NCBI RefSeq assembly: GCF_002009425.1 | Contig: NZ_CP019936.1 | Location: 3,335,297-3,399,296 of the forward strand | Direction: 5' to 3' | Source: Thiosocius teredinicola | GTDB lineage: Bacteria > Pseudomonadota > Gammaproteobacteria > Chromatiales > Chromatiaceae | Length of the DNA: 64,000 bases | Notes under the pieces: model-generated | Seen by the model: the letters and a program-made list of their open reading frames with translations, nothing else | Databases searched by the model: none | What the model was told of the DNA's origin: nothing | Translations under genes and position numbers: made by a program | Shown here: positions 7,906 through 17,136 of the stretch, piece by piece | How positions within the stretch are numbered: the stretch's first letter is position 1 | How the letters are laid out: each line of letters begins with the position of its first letter

Positions 7906-10900
7906 GTGAATCCGCCGTTAAACCTGGACAACACCAAATCCAATACCCGGCCGATGCCCCGTTTGCCCGAATACACCGCCCAACAAAGCATCGAGAATTC
8001 GCGTGCGCTCGAGAAGCGTGTGCGCATGATGGCAGTCCTTGGGATTCTCATTACCACCTTCGTTGTCGGCGGAATCGCGACGACCCTGCTCTATCGATCA
8101 CTGGCATCGACGCTGGAGACTCAATTGCACTCAGCCATCGAGTTGCAGGCCTCGGCGCTGGATGCCGAATTGGCGCGGATGAGCAACATCACCAGCCAGA
8201 TCACCAGTCGCACGCGCATCCGCCAAGAACTCGAGCGGTATACCCAGGGCGAGATCAAGCTGAGCGCACTGGTCGATTTCTCGGTGCCCAAGCTCGCCGA
8301 TGCGATGCACTCCAACCACGACGTGGTCGGCATCACGCGACTGTCGCCATCCGGCGAGGTGCTGCTCGAGGTCGGCACGGCAATCGATCGCGGCCTGTGG
8401 CCTTCACAGTACATGAGCGGCGATCTGCGCCTGGGTATCCCGCAAGACGGCCTGCTCGTCGTGTCGTCGCCGATCCGCAATCGCTCGATGCAGATCGCAG
8501 GTTTCGACCTGGTGATGTTCAAGGACGATCGGCTGCGCGCGGTCATTCGAGAGTTCTTCACGCGCTTCGAACATGCCGGCCAGATCCAGGTCGCGTCGCT
8601 CGTCGAGGGTCGTGTCCGGCGTTTCTACGATGCCGACAATGCTTTCGGCACGTTGCCGGATGAGGTGCTCAAGGCCGAGATTCTGGAAGAGATCAACCTC
8701 GGTATCGGCGAAGGCCTGCATTACCTGCCTTCGGCGGCAGTGAACGGAGGTGAGTTCGCGTCGGTGCACCGGCGGATAGGCGGCACCCCCTGGGTCATGC
8801 TGTACTTCGCGGACCCCCACGAGTTCTTCACCGCCGCCAGGCTGCAGGCAGGCACGGCCGCACTCGCGGTGCTGCTGCTCGCCGGTATCGGCATCTATGT
8901 CACCAACCGGATCATTCATCCCCTGGTGCAGAAGATCTCGATTGAGACGCACAAGCTGCAACGCACGCTGGCGCGTAACGAGCAGCTGCTCGATGCCGTG
9001 AAGGTCAACGAGGCGAAGCTGCAGGCCGTCATCGACAACGCGCCCGCCGTCATCTACATCAAAGACCGGGACGGTAAATACATTCTGGTCAACAGCAGCT
9101 ACGAACGACTGGTCGACCTTCCGCGCGAACAGATCATCGGCAAGTTCGACCACGACCTGTTTCCCGACGACATCGCGGCAACCACCCGCGCCGGTGACCT
9201 CGAGGTATTGGCCACCGGCAGGTCGTTATCGATCGACGAAAAAGCGCCACATGCCGACGGCATGCACGACTACCTGTCGACCAAGTTTCCGCTGCTCGAC
9301 GCCAAAGGCAATGTCGACGGCATCTGCGGCATCTCGACCGACATCACGGACCGTAAACGTGCGGAACGTCGCCTGGCACTGACCCAGACGACGGTAGACC
9401 GCGCCAATGTCGGCGTCTACTGGGCCGATGCCAGCGGCAGGTTACTGTATGCCAACGACAATGCCATCGAGAAGCTGGGGGTCCAGCGGCGCGAGATCGA
9501 TAGCATGCACCTCACCGATGTCACGCCGTCGTTCGAGCGCGAGGACTGGCATACCCATTGGGAGATCACCAAGCATCGCGGCAGCATGCATTACGAGACC
9601 GAGTTTCATCGCAAGAATGGCGAGCCCTACCCGGTCGAGGTGTATGCGAACTATCTCGCCTTTGCCGATCACGAGTATTACATCGCCTTGGTACACGACA
9701 TCAGCAGGCGACGTGAGTCGGAGAGCCAACTGCGCCAGTCGGCCACGGTATTCGACTGCACCGCCGAAGCTATCGTGATCACCGATACCAACGGCGTGGT
9801 GCGCGACGTCAATGCCGCCTTTACCGAGATCGTCGGCTACGAACGCGAAGAGGTCATCGGTCAAAAACCCAACATGTGGAAGTCGGACTTTCACGACCAA
9901 TCGTTCTACGCCGACATGTGGAATTCGATCATCGAGACCGGCGAGTGGCGTGGTGAGATCATCAACCGCCACAAAGACGGCTCGGTTGCCCCGGCCTTGT
10001 CGGCAATCAGCACGGTTACCGACGAAAACGACAATCCGGTCGGCTACGTGGCGATCTATACCGACATCAGCCAGATCAAGGAATCGCAGCAGCAGCTCGC
10101 CCACCTCGCCCATCACGATGCGCTGACCAACCTGCCCAACCGCATCCTGTTCAACGAGCGTCTGCAGCACTGCCTGGACCGCGCCGAACGCCGCGGCGGC
10201 CGGGTTGCGGTCATCTTCGTCGACCTCGACAACTTCAAACATGTGAACGACAGCCTGGGCCACTCCTACGGCGACAAGCTGCTGATCGAGGTCGCCGATA
10301 TCCTCAAATCGGCACTGCGCCACGATGACACGGTCGCGCGCATCGGCGGCGACGAATTTACGATCCTGCTCGAAGAGGTCGAGACCAAGGAAAAGGTCGT
10401 GTCGGTCATCGAGAAGATCATCGAGGCCTTCGATCGCGAGTTCGCGCTCGGTGCATCGACCATCCGTGTTACGCCAAGCCTCGGCGTCAGCATCTCGCCG
10501 GACGACGGCCGCGATGCCGACACGCTGATGCGCAACGCCGATGCCGCGATGTACCGCGCAAAGTCTTTGGGGCGCAACAACTACCAGTTCTATACCCAGG
10601 AGCTGACCAAGATCGCCTTCGAACGCATGCACCTGGACAGCGCGCTGCGCAAGGCGATCCCACAGGGTGAATTCAACCTGCTGTACCAGCCGCAGATCGA
10701 TTTGGCCGATGGCAGCATCGTCGGCATGGAAGTACTGGTGCGCTGGCACAACCCGGAACTCGGGCTGGTGCCACCCGATCAGTTCATTCCGATCGCCGAA
10801 GATAACGGCCTGATCCTGCCACTCGGCGAATGGATCCTCGAAGTCGCCTGTCGCCAGGCCTACGAGTGGCTGCAGGCCGGCCTGCTCAAGGGCACGATGG

Positions 10901-11412
10901 CGGTGAACATCTCCGGGGTGCAGGTGCGGCGCGGCGATCTGGCGACGGTGGTGCGGCGCGTACTGGCCAACACCGGCCTACCCGCCGAGAAGCTCGAGTT
11001 GGAGGTCACCGAGAGTTTCATCATGGGCGAGTCGCAACAGGCGATCGACATCCTGAGCGAGTTGCGCGATCTGGGGTTGACCCTGGCGGTCGACGACTTC
11101 GGCACGGGCTATTCGTCGCTGTCGTACCTCAAGTCGCTGCCGATTCATGCATTGAAGATCGACAAGTCGTTCATCCGCGACATTCCGGAAGACGGCAACA
11201 ACATGGCAATCACCCGCGCCGTCATCGCGTTGGCCAAGAGCCTGAATCTCGAGCTGGTCGGCGAAGGCGTCGAGACCGACAGTCAGCGACGCTTCCTGCT
11301 GTCCGAGGGCTGCCAGATCGGCCAGGGCTTCCTATTCCAAAAGCCGTTGACGGCCTTCGAGATGGAACGCCTGCTACGCGATGAAAACGAGGTTGCCCGG
11401 GTGGCGCATTGA
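7906..11412 (+). CDS. Membrane sensor with three PAS, GGDEF and EAL domains
   Basis: The product is 1168 residues from a GTG at 7906; ATG codons at 7954 and 8026 are alternatives and none has a clear ribosome-binding site. Order: TM1 (about 41-62), extracytoplasmic sensor (63-313), TM2 (314-335), three PAS domains (about 368-482, 488-605, 608-725), GGDEF (728-898, active-site motif RIGGDEF at about 811) and EAL (901-1162). The EAL motif reads EVL, but the other catalytic positions appear kept: NISG, ELEVTES, DDFGTGYSSL, LKIDKSFI, GEGVET and GQGFLF. It may therefore make and/or degrade cyclic di-GMP. It is convergent with fliJ and close to c-di-GMP-linked genes (fleQ, PilZ). Confidence 0.95.
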   Translation: MNPPLNLDNTKSNTRPMPRLPEYTAQQSIENSRALEKRVRMMAVLGILITTFVVGGIATTLLYRSLASTLETQLHSAIELQASALDAELARMSNITSQITSRTRIRQELERYTQGEIKLSALVDFSVPKLADAMHSNHDVVGITRLSPSGEVLLEVGTAIDRGLWPSQYMSGDLRLGIPQDGLLVVSSPIRNRSMQIAGFDLVMFKDDRLRAVIREFFTRFEHAGQIQVASLVEGRVRRFYDADNAFGTLPDEVLKAEILEEINLGIGEGLHYLPSAAVNGGEFASVHRRIGGTPWVMLYFADPHEFFTAARLQAGTAALAVLLLAGIGIYVTNRIIHPLVQKISIETHKLQRTLARNEQLLDAVKVNEAKLQAVIDNAPAVIYIKDRDGKYILVNSSYERLVDLPREQIIGKFDHDLFPDDIAATTRAGDLEVLATGRSLSIDEKAPHADGMHDYLSTKFPLLDAKGNVDGICGISTDITDRKRAERRLALTQTTVDRANVGVYWADASGRLLYANDNAIEKLGVQRREIDSMHLTDVTPSFEREDWHTHWEITKHRGSMHYETEFHRKNGEPYPVEVYANYLAFADHEYYIALVHDISRRRESESQLRQSATVFDCTAEAIVITDTNGVVRDVNAAFTEIVGYEREEVIGQKPNMWKSDFHDQSFYADMWNSIIETGEWRGEIINRHKDGSVAPALSAISTVTDENDNPVGYVAIYTDISQIKESQQQLAHLAHHDALTNLPNRILFNERLQHCLDRAERRGGRVAVIFVDLDNFKHVNDSLGHSYGDKLLIEVADILKSALRHDDTVARIGGDEFTILLEEVETKEKVVSVIEKIIEAFDREFALGASTIRVTPSLGVSISPDDGRDADTLMRNADAAMYRAKSLGRNNYQFYTQELTKIAFERMHLDSALRKAIPQGEFNLLYQPQIDLADGSIVGMEVLVRWHNPELGLVPPDQFIPIAEDNGLILPLGEWILEVACRQAYEWLQAGLLKGTMAVNISGVQVRRGDLATVVRRVLANTGLPAEKLELEVTESFIMGESQQAIDILSELRDLGLTLAVDDFGTGYSSLSYLKSLPIHALKIDKSFIRDIPEDGNNMAITRAVIALAKSLNLELVGEGVETDSQRRFLLSEGCQIGQGFLFQKPLTAFEMERLLRDENEVARVAH

Positions 11413-11460
11413 CGGCGCCCAGGACGGGACTTAAAAGAAACTCGAAACAGCGCGAGATGT

Positions 11461-11892
11461 TCAGCGCTTGCGCTGGGCGCGCTCGTCGGCTTCGTTCTGC
11501 TCTTTCTTGTCGCTGATCTTGCGCTCTTCGAGGCGCATGCGGTCGACCGCATTGTCCATCGCTTTCGACTTGGTGTACCGACCGCGCCAGTCGGTCTTCT
11601 TGGTGTCGCAATGCACCTGCGACTGGGCAACGATCTCTTCCTGCTGCGCAATCGCGGTCTCGAGTTTGCTGATGAACACTTGGTACTCGAGCACTTGGCC
11701 ACTCGACAGGCCGCTGCGTGCCGCATTCGAGAAGCGCTCGAGGTATTCATTGAGGTACTGACGCAGTTCCGCAAGCCGTTGCTTGGCCGCCTCGCGCTGC
11801 TTGAGCGATTCACCCAAGGCCGCCGCTGCCTTACGCTCACGTTGCGACACAATCTTCTGGATCGGCTTGAAGCGTTCAGACGGCGGTGACAT
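11461..11892 (-). CDS. fliJ: Flagellar export protein FliJ
   Basis: The product is 143 residues, almost entirely helical and charged, as expected for FliJ, the coiled-coil cytoplasmic component of the flagellar type III export apparatus that links FliI to FlhA. FliJ family features include the N-terminal SERFKPIQKIVSQRERKAA and a Lys/Arg/Glu-rich C-terminus. It lies directly after fliI (stop at 11899) and is the last gene of the flagellar block. fliK, often next, is not found; the following gene is convergent. Confidence 0.87.
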   Translation of the reverse strand: MSPPSERFKPIQKIVSQRERKAAAALGESLKQREAAKQRLAELRQYLNEYLERFSNAARSGLSSGQVLEYQVFISKLETAIAQQEEIVAQSQVHCDTKKTDWRGRYTKSKAMDNAVDRMRLEERKISDKKEQNEADERAQRKR

Positions 11893-11898
11893 CTATCC

Positions 11899-13278
11899 TT
11901 ACCCCATTCCGGCGGTGGCCGGCATATTGTCCTGAGGGAACAACGACATCAGGTCCTGCAAACTGTCATCAAGACCGTGTCGCGTACGCATATCCTGATG
12001 CAGAAACTCGCGCAGCGAAGGTATCGCACCGATCGCCAGATCGATCTGATCGTTCGACCCGACCTCGTAGGCGCCCACAGAGATCAGATCGCGGTTCTGC
12101 TGATACAGACTATAGAGCTGTTTGAACTCGCGCGCTGCCTGTTGGTGGCCCACGTCAGTAATTTCGTTCATCGCGCGACTGACCGACGCCTCAATATCGA
12201 TCGCCGGATACTGGCCCTGCTCGGCCAGGCGTCGCGACAACACGATATGCCCATCGAGTATGGCACGTGCCGCGTCGGCTATCGGATCATTCTGATCGTC
12301 GCCTTCGGCCAACACGGTATAGAAGGCGGTAATCGAACCGCCGCCACGATCGCCGTTCCCAGCGCGCTCGACCAGCTGTGGCAGTTTGGCGAATACCGAC
12401 GGCGGATAACCCTTGGTGGCGGGCGGCTCGTTGATCGCCAGGCCGATCTCGCGTTGCGCCTGCGCAAAGCGGGTCAAGGAGTCCATCAGCAGCAACACGT
12501 TCTTGCCCTGGTCGCGGAAATACTCGGCGATGGCGGTCGCCAGCATGGCGCCATGCATGCGGCGCAGCGGCGGCTGATCGGCCGGCACCGCGACCACGAC
12601 CGCGCGTGCCAGGCCTTCCTCGCCGAGGATGTTGTCGACGAATTCCTTTACCTCGCGGCCACGTTCGCCGATCAGCCCGACGACCACGACATCGGCATTG
12701 GTATAGCGCGTCATCATCCCGAGCAGCACCGACTTGCCGACGCCGGAACCGGCAAACAGACCAAGCCGTTGCCCGCGGCCGACACTCAACAACGAGTTGA
12801 TCGCGCGGATACCGACATCCAGCGGCTCACGAATCGGGGTACGCGCCAGCGGGTTGATATAGCCACCGTTCAGAGGCCAACGCTTGGTGGCGTGCAACAC
12901 GCCACGACCATCGAGCGGTTTGCCGCTGCCATCGATGATCCGGCCCAACAACTCATCGCCGACGGCCGCCTCACTGACCCGCCCGGTAGGTACGACACGT
13001 GCGTCGGGTTCGAGTCCATGGATATCGCCGGTCGGCATCAGGTACAGGCTCTCGCCGGCAAAGCCGACCACTTCGGCCTCGATGCGCTCGCCGGTCGCGT
13101 TGATGACATCGCAACGCCCACCGATAGCCGCACGACAGCCGACCGCCTCGAGCGTGAGCCCGACCATGCGGGTCAGCTTGCCTTCGACCACCAGGCCACG
13201 GGTGCCGCCCAGGCGGTCGCCCAGACGCTTGATGCGCGTCGACCAGATGGCATTGCGATCTGTCTCAGGCAGCGCCAT
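11899..13278 (-). CDS. fliI: Flagellum-specific ATPase FliI
   Basis: The product is a 459-residue cytoplasmic ATPase that energises flagellar export. It has the P-loop [13 protein letters not shown] near residue 165, [16 protein letters not shown], the Walker B segment [19 protein letters not shown] and [18 protein letters not shown]. The start at 13278 (MALPETD) is chosen because GAGGAG lies at suitable spacing upstream; the frame is open 17 codons further but without support. The gene overlaps the end of fliH by 14 nt. Confidence 0.96.
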   Translation of the reverse strand: MALPETDRNAIWSTRIKRLGDRLGGTRGLVVEGKLTRMVGLTLEAVGCRAAIGGRCDVINATGERIEAEVVGFAGESLYLMPTGDIHGLEPDARVVPTGRVSEAAVGDELLGRIIDGSGKPLDGRGVLHATKRWPLNGGYINPLARTPIREPLDVGIRAINSLLSVGRGQRLGLFAGSGVGKSVLLGMMTRYTNADVVVVGLIGERGREVKEFVDNILGEEGLARAVVVAVPADQPPLRRMHGAMLATAIAEYFRDQGKNVLLLMDSLTRFAQAQREIGLAINEPPATKGYPPSVFAKLPQLVERAGNGDRGGGSITAFYTVLAEGDDQNDPIADAARAILDGHIVLSRRLAEQGQYPAIDIEASVSRAMNEITDVGHQQAAREFKQLYSLYQQNRDLISVGAYEVGSNDQIDLAIGAIPSLREFLHQDMRTRHGLDDSLQDLMSLFPQDNMPATAGMG

Positions 13279-13960
13279 CGCCAGACTCCTCGCCGTCTTG
13301 CTGGCGTTCGCCGGCGAGCAGCGGTGCAATCAGACTGCTCAGGCGCGAATCGAGCGTGGCGTCGACCTGCGAGGTGTCGGTAAAGATGCGACAACCGCCG
13401 CGCTGAATCACCGGGTCTTCGACGATCTGCCACTGTTGATCGTGCTCGCCCATGGTATAGGCATCGCGTACCAGCACGGCATCTTCCGGATGCAGTACGA
13501 CACGGATGTTGCGCGCACTGATCGGCAGGATGCTCAACGCCTCGCGCACCACGCCGACGATCTGCCACGGATCGAGTTTCACCTCGCGCCGGATGAGCTG
13601 GCGCACCATGTTGATCACCAGCGTGACGACTTCGTTTTCCAGTTGCTGGTCGAGTTGCTCGAACGGCTTGTCCAAGGCGTGCAACAGCGTATCGAGTTGG
13701 GCGACACGCGCCTGAATCTCGGCGCGCCCCTGCTCCAGACCCTCACGATGGCCGTAGGTCATGCCTTCCTTGCAACCCTGTTCGAAACCCTCGGCGTGCG
13801 CCGCCTTCTGAATCTGGTCGAGCTGGGCTGCGGTCAACAACCCGGGATTTTCATCGATCTGGGGTTCGTTCTTCTCGCGGACGCTGGGCGGTTTCCATTG
13901 CGTGACGCCCTGCGTGCGCGAACGGATAACCTGGGTGCCGCTGGGCTTACGCTCGCTCAT
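13265..13960 (-). CDS. fliH: Flagellar assembly protein FliH
   Basis: The product is 231 residues: a disordered, charged N-terminus, a Gly/Gln/Glu-rich helical middle ([21 protein letters not shown] region) and a C-terminal domain resembling V/F-ATPase peripheral-stalk subunits. FliH regulates FliI and recruits it to the export gate. The ATG at 13960 shares one base with the fliG stop (TGATG), which points to coupled translation; a TTG one codon earlier is less likely. Confidence 0.9.
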   Translation of the reverse strand: MSERKPSGTQVIRSRTQGVTQWKPPSVREKNEPQIDENPGLLTAAQLDQIQKAAHAEGFEQGCKEGMTYGHREGLEQGRAEIQARVAQLDTLLHALDKPFEQLDQQLENEVVTLVINMVRQLIRREVKLDPWQIVGVVREALSILPISARNIRVVLHPEDAVLVRDAYTMGEHDQQWQIVEDPVIQRGGCRIFTDTSQVDATLDSRLSSLIAPLLAGERQQDGEESGDGAA

Positions 13961-14988
13961 CAAACGAACTCTTCGCCGCCGCTGCCACCGAGGTTGATCT
14001 CACCGGCATCGGCCAGGCGACGCGCAACGGTAAGGATCTCTTTCTGCGCGGCTTCGACATCGCTGAGCTTGGCCGGCGGTGCTGCCTCGAGATCGTCTTT
14101 GAGCATCTCGGCCGCACGCGACGACATGTTCTTGAAGATCTTGTCGCGCAGTTCGGTCGGCGCGCCGCGCAACGCAAGCAACAGTTGATCGGACGAGACT
14201 TCGCGCAGCAGGGTCTGCATGCCGCGATCGTCGACGTCGATCAGGTTCTCGAAGACAAACATATTGTCCTGAATCTGCTGCGACAGGTCCTCGTCGACCT
14301 CGTTGATCTGCTCGATCACCTTGGCTTCCATAGTGCCGTCGACGAAGTTCAGGATATCGGCGGCCTTCTTCACGCCGCCCAAGGTCGACGACTTGACGTT
14401 GCTGCCGCCGGAGAACTGTTTCTCGAGGATCTCATCGAGCTCCTGCAGCGCTGCCGGCTGAATACCTTCGAGCGCGGCAACCCGCATGATGATGTCGGTG
14501 CGCACACGCTCCGGAAACTCGGCCAACACACCGGCCGCCTGATCGGGATCGAGAAACGACAACACGATAGAGATGATCTGCGGGTGTTCCAGGCGGATCA
14601 GTTCGGCGATCGCGCGCGGGTCCATCCACTTGAGTTGTTCCAGGCCCTTGCTGTTACGGCCCAGCAGAATCCGATCGATCACGCCGCCGGCCTTGTCCGC
14701 ACCCAGCGCCGAGGTCAGCATGTTGCGGATGTATTCGTCCGAGCCGACGCCCAGCGAGGTCTGCTCGCCGATCGCACCGACGAAGTCCTGCATCACCAAC
14801 TCCATCTGCGAGTTGGTGACGTTGCTCAGGCTGGCCATCGCCAAGCCGATCTCCTGCACCTCTTTCGGCCCCATGTGACGCAGGATCTCGGCAGCGTGTT
14901 TCTCGCCCAGCCCCAGCATCAGCAAAGCCGAGCGTTCGACACCGCTCAGCTTCTGGATCTTCTGTGCATCACTGCTTTGTTCCGGCAT
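13960..14988 (-). CDS. fliG: Flagellar motor switch protein FliG
   Basis: The product is 342 residues, the C-ring protein that couples torque from stators to the MS ring. Seen: the N-terminal FliF-binding part (LSGVERSALLMLGLGEKHA), the middle EHPQ motif region (RLEHPQIISIVLSFLD) and the C-terminal torque helix with MSSRAAEMLKDDLEA, carrying the charged residues typical of FliG. Length is normal. It starts 1 nt after the fliF stop and its own stop overlaps the fliH start. Confidence 0.96.
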   Translation of the reverse strand: MPEQSSDAQKIQKLSGVERSALLMLGLGEKHAAEILRHMGPKEVQEIGLAMASLSNVTNSQMELVMQDFVGAIGEQTSLGVGSDEYIRNMLTSALGADKAGGVIDRILLGRNSKGLEQLKWMDPRAIAELIRLEHPQIISIVLSFLDPDQAAGVLAEFPERVRTDIIMRVAALEGIQPAALQELDEILEKQFSGGSNVKSSTLGGVKKAADILNFVDGTMEAKVIEQINEVDEDLSQQIQDNMFVFENLIDVDDRGMQTLLREVSSDQLLLALRGAPTELRDKIFKNMSSRAAEMLKDDLEAAPPAKLSDVEAAQKEILTVARRLADAGEINLGGSGGEEFV

Positions 14989-14989
14989 G

Positions 14990-16684
14990 TCAGGCCGCTT
15001 CCTCTTTCACCCAGGTCTTGACCAACTGAGCGACCCGCTTCGGATCCTCCTCAACCAGCTGACGTGCGGCGTCCATGATGTTTTCGTACTTGCCGCCACC
15101 GGGCAGACGGATCGGCTCGCCGTCGCTGCCCAGCAACATGTCTTCTCCCTCGCCGTCTGCGCCATCGCGCAACGGCCCCTCGACACTGGCCGCGCCACCA
15201 CCGGCGCCTGCCATGGCCGGCATGCCGGCCACTTCGGCATGCGTGGCCGTCAGGCGCTTGATCGCCGGGCGCAGCACCATGAAGATCAACAGCACCACCA
15301 GCAACAGACCGCCGACCTGCTTGACGATATCGAGGAACCAGCCCTGCTCCCACAGCGGCACCTCGGGCAGATCAGCGACCGGCTCGGGCACCAGGAAGGA
15401 GCTGTTCATGACCCGCACGCTGTCGCCGCGACGCGCATCGAAGCCCACCGCTTCGCGCACCAGTTCGGTCAGGCGTTCGATCTCTTCCGGCGTGCGCTCA
15501 CGCGTCGTCACCGCACCGTCTGCAGCGGCCGTCGCGATGTCGTCGACCACCACCGCGATCGACAGGCGACGCAGCGCCACCGGCGACATGCGGGTATGGC
15601 TGACCACGCGGTCGAGTTCGTAGTTACGGGTTTGCTGCTTGCTCAGATTGAGCGGCGTACCTTCGGCCTCGGCCCCACCCTGGGCAACGGCATTCTCCGG
15701 TGCAGCACCGGCCGCCGGCGGCTGGTTGCTCAATGCGCCCGGGATACCGCCGGCAGCGGCACCGTTGCGCGATTGCTCTTCGTTGACCTGCTCGCTGCGC
15801 AGCGCCGGCTGATCCGGGTTGTAGCGCTCTTGTGTCTGTTCGGTAACCGTGAAGTCGACGTCCGCCGTGACCTGTGCACGCACCCGGTCGCGACCGACGA
15901 TCGGCGCCAACAAGGCCTCGATGCGTTCACGGTAGTGATCTTCGATGCGCCGTGTGTGTTCGAACTGGGTCGCTGACAGCTTCATCTCGCGATTGTTGAC
16001 GTCGCCGCTGAGCAGGCGACCCTTCTGATCGACGACCGTGACGTTGCCGGTTTCCAGTTCGGGCACGCTCGATGCAACCAAGTGCACAATCGCTTCGACC
16101 TGTTCATCTTCGAGTATGCGCCCGTTATGCAGACGCAGGGTGACCGATGCGCTCGGCGGCTGACGCTTGCGCACGAACACCGATTGCTTGGGCATTGCCA
16201 GATGCACGCGTGCGCTCTGCACCGCGCCGATGGTTGCAATGGTGCGCGCCAACTCGCCCTGCATGGCCTGTTGATAGCGCGCCTTCTCAACCAGCTGGCT
16301 GGTGCCGAAACCGGTGTCCTGTTGCAACAGCTCGAAACCCATACCGGCACTGTTGGGCAAGCCCTGGCCGGCGAGTTTCATACGGATCTCTTTGATCTTG
16401 CCGGATGGCACCATCACCATGCCGGTGGCTTCGTCGACGCGGAACTCGACGCCGGCCTGCTGCAGCGCCTCGATGACCTGGCTGGCGTCCTTCTCAGCGA
16501 GGTTGCCGTATAACGGCGCGTAACTCGGTGCCTGCGACCACAACACGACAGCGACGCCCAGGGCGACGCTCGCCGCGATACCGACCATCACTGCAACTTG
16601 GCGAACCCACGGGTTGTCGACCACGTTGCCCATCGCGTTCCCACCGGGTGCAGGAAGACTTTTAGCGCTGCCAGCTTCGGCCAT
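14990..16684 (-). CDS. fliF: Flagellar MS-ring protein FliF
   Basis: The product is 564 residues. Two membrane helices flank a large periplasmic region: TM1 about residues 30-50 (VAVMVGIAASVALGVAVVLW) and TM2 about residues 450-470 (GGLLLVVLLIFMVL). Between them are the ring-building motifs, including GQGLPNSAGMGFELLQQD and LARTIATIGAVQSARVHLA (quoted separately). The cytoplasmic tail ends in the FliG-binding acidic segment VEEDPKRVAQLVKTWVKEE. It follows fliE by about 50 nt. Confidence 0.96.
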   Translation of the reverse strand: MAEAGSAKSLPAPGGNAMGNVVDNPWVRQVAVMVGIAASVALGVAVVLWSQAPSYAPLYGNLAEKDASQVIEALQQAGVEFRVDEATGMVMVPSGKIKEIRMKLAGQGLPNSAGMGFELLQQDTGFGTSQLVEKARYQQAMQGELARTIATIGAVQSARVHLAMPKQSVFVRKRQPPSASVTLRLHNGRILEDEQVEAIVHLVASSVPELETGNVTVVDQKGRLLSGDVNNREMKLSATQFEHTRRIEDHYRERIEALLAPIVGRDRVRAQVTADVDFTVTEQTQERYNPDQPALRSEQVNEEQSRNGAAAGGIPGALSNQPPAAGAAPENAVAQGGAEAEGTPLNLSKQQTRNYELDRVVSHTRMSPVALRRLSIAVVVDDIATAAADGAVTTRERTPEEIERLTELVREAVGFDARRGDSVRVMNSSFLVPEPVADLPEVPLWEQGWFLDIVKQVGGLLLVVLLIFMVLRPAIKRLTATHAEVAGMPAMAGAGGGAASVEGPLRDGADGEGEDMLLGSDGEPIRLPGGGKYENIMDAARQLVEEDPKRVAQLVKTWVKEEAA

Positions 16685-16737
16685 CGTTCGAATCCGTTTG
16701 CGTTGTTCTACTCAAGATCGGGGGTTGGATACCGGCG

Positions 16738-17055
16738 TTACACCGGCATGTTCATGACGTTTTTGTAGGCTTCGACCAGCTTGTTGCGCACCTCGACCAT
16801 GGCCTGGAACGACACGCTGGATTTCTGCACGGCGATCATGACGTCGGCCAGGTCGATGCCCGGCTGGCCCTGCTCAAAGCCGGTCTTCAACGCATTGGCG
16901 TTTTGCTGCGTTTCGTTGACGGCACTGATCGACTTGTTCAACAGGTCGCGAAAATCGTTCTCGGGCACCTGTTGCATCGCCTCGGCGCCGCCCATGGCCT
17001 GCGCACGTGCGACTCGCATCTGGGCCAAAACCTGGTTGATTTCCGGAGTACTCAT
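16738..17055 (-). CDS. fliE: Flagellar hook-basal body protein FliE
   Basis: The product is 105 residues, the MS-ring/rod junction protein and an early export substrate. The C-terminal half (DLADVMIAVQKSSVSFQAM, VRNKLVEAYKNVMNMPV) is the FliE signature. The start at 17055 (MSTPEINQ) is preferred over a frame that runs 13 codons further because it matches family length. It is the first structural gene after flrC and has its own sigma-54 promoter at 17114-17132. Confidence 0.93.
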   Translation of the reverse strand: MSTPEINQVLAQMRVARAQAMGGAEAMQQVPENDFRDLLNKSISAVNETQQNANALKTGFEQGQPGIDLADVMIAVQKSSVSFQAMVEVRNKLVEAYKNVMNMPV

Positions 17056-17113
17056 CGTGCTTCGCCTGTCGTTGTGTTCGGTTTTTTGACGCACCCGCGC
17101 CTATGGCGTCTAA

Positions 17114-17132
17114 GGTGCAGTTTTCACGCCAA
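17114..17132 (-). promoter_or_regulatory. Sigma-54 promoter of fliE operon
   Basis: The minus strand reads TTGGCGTGAAAACTGCACC: GG and GC elements separated by exactly 10 nt, as required for RpoN (-24/-12) promoters. It lies just past the flrC stop codon, 60-80 nt before the fliE start. FlrC/FleR encoded upstream is the expected activator, by analogy with Vibrio and Pseudomonas. Confidence 0.75.
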
Positions 17133-17136
17133 TTTG

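Noticed and set aside
11977-13383. Long plus-strand open frame (468 codons)
   Set aside because: Antisense to fliI, which has complete ATPase motifs; the product is low-complexity with many His, Arg and Gln.
12884-14188. Plus-strand open frame (434 codons)
   Set aside because: Antisense to fliI, fliH and fliG; no recognisable domain.
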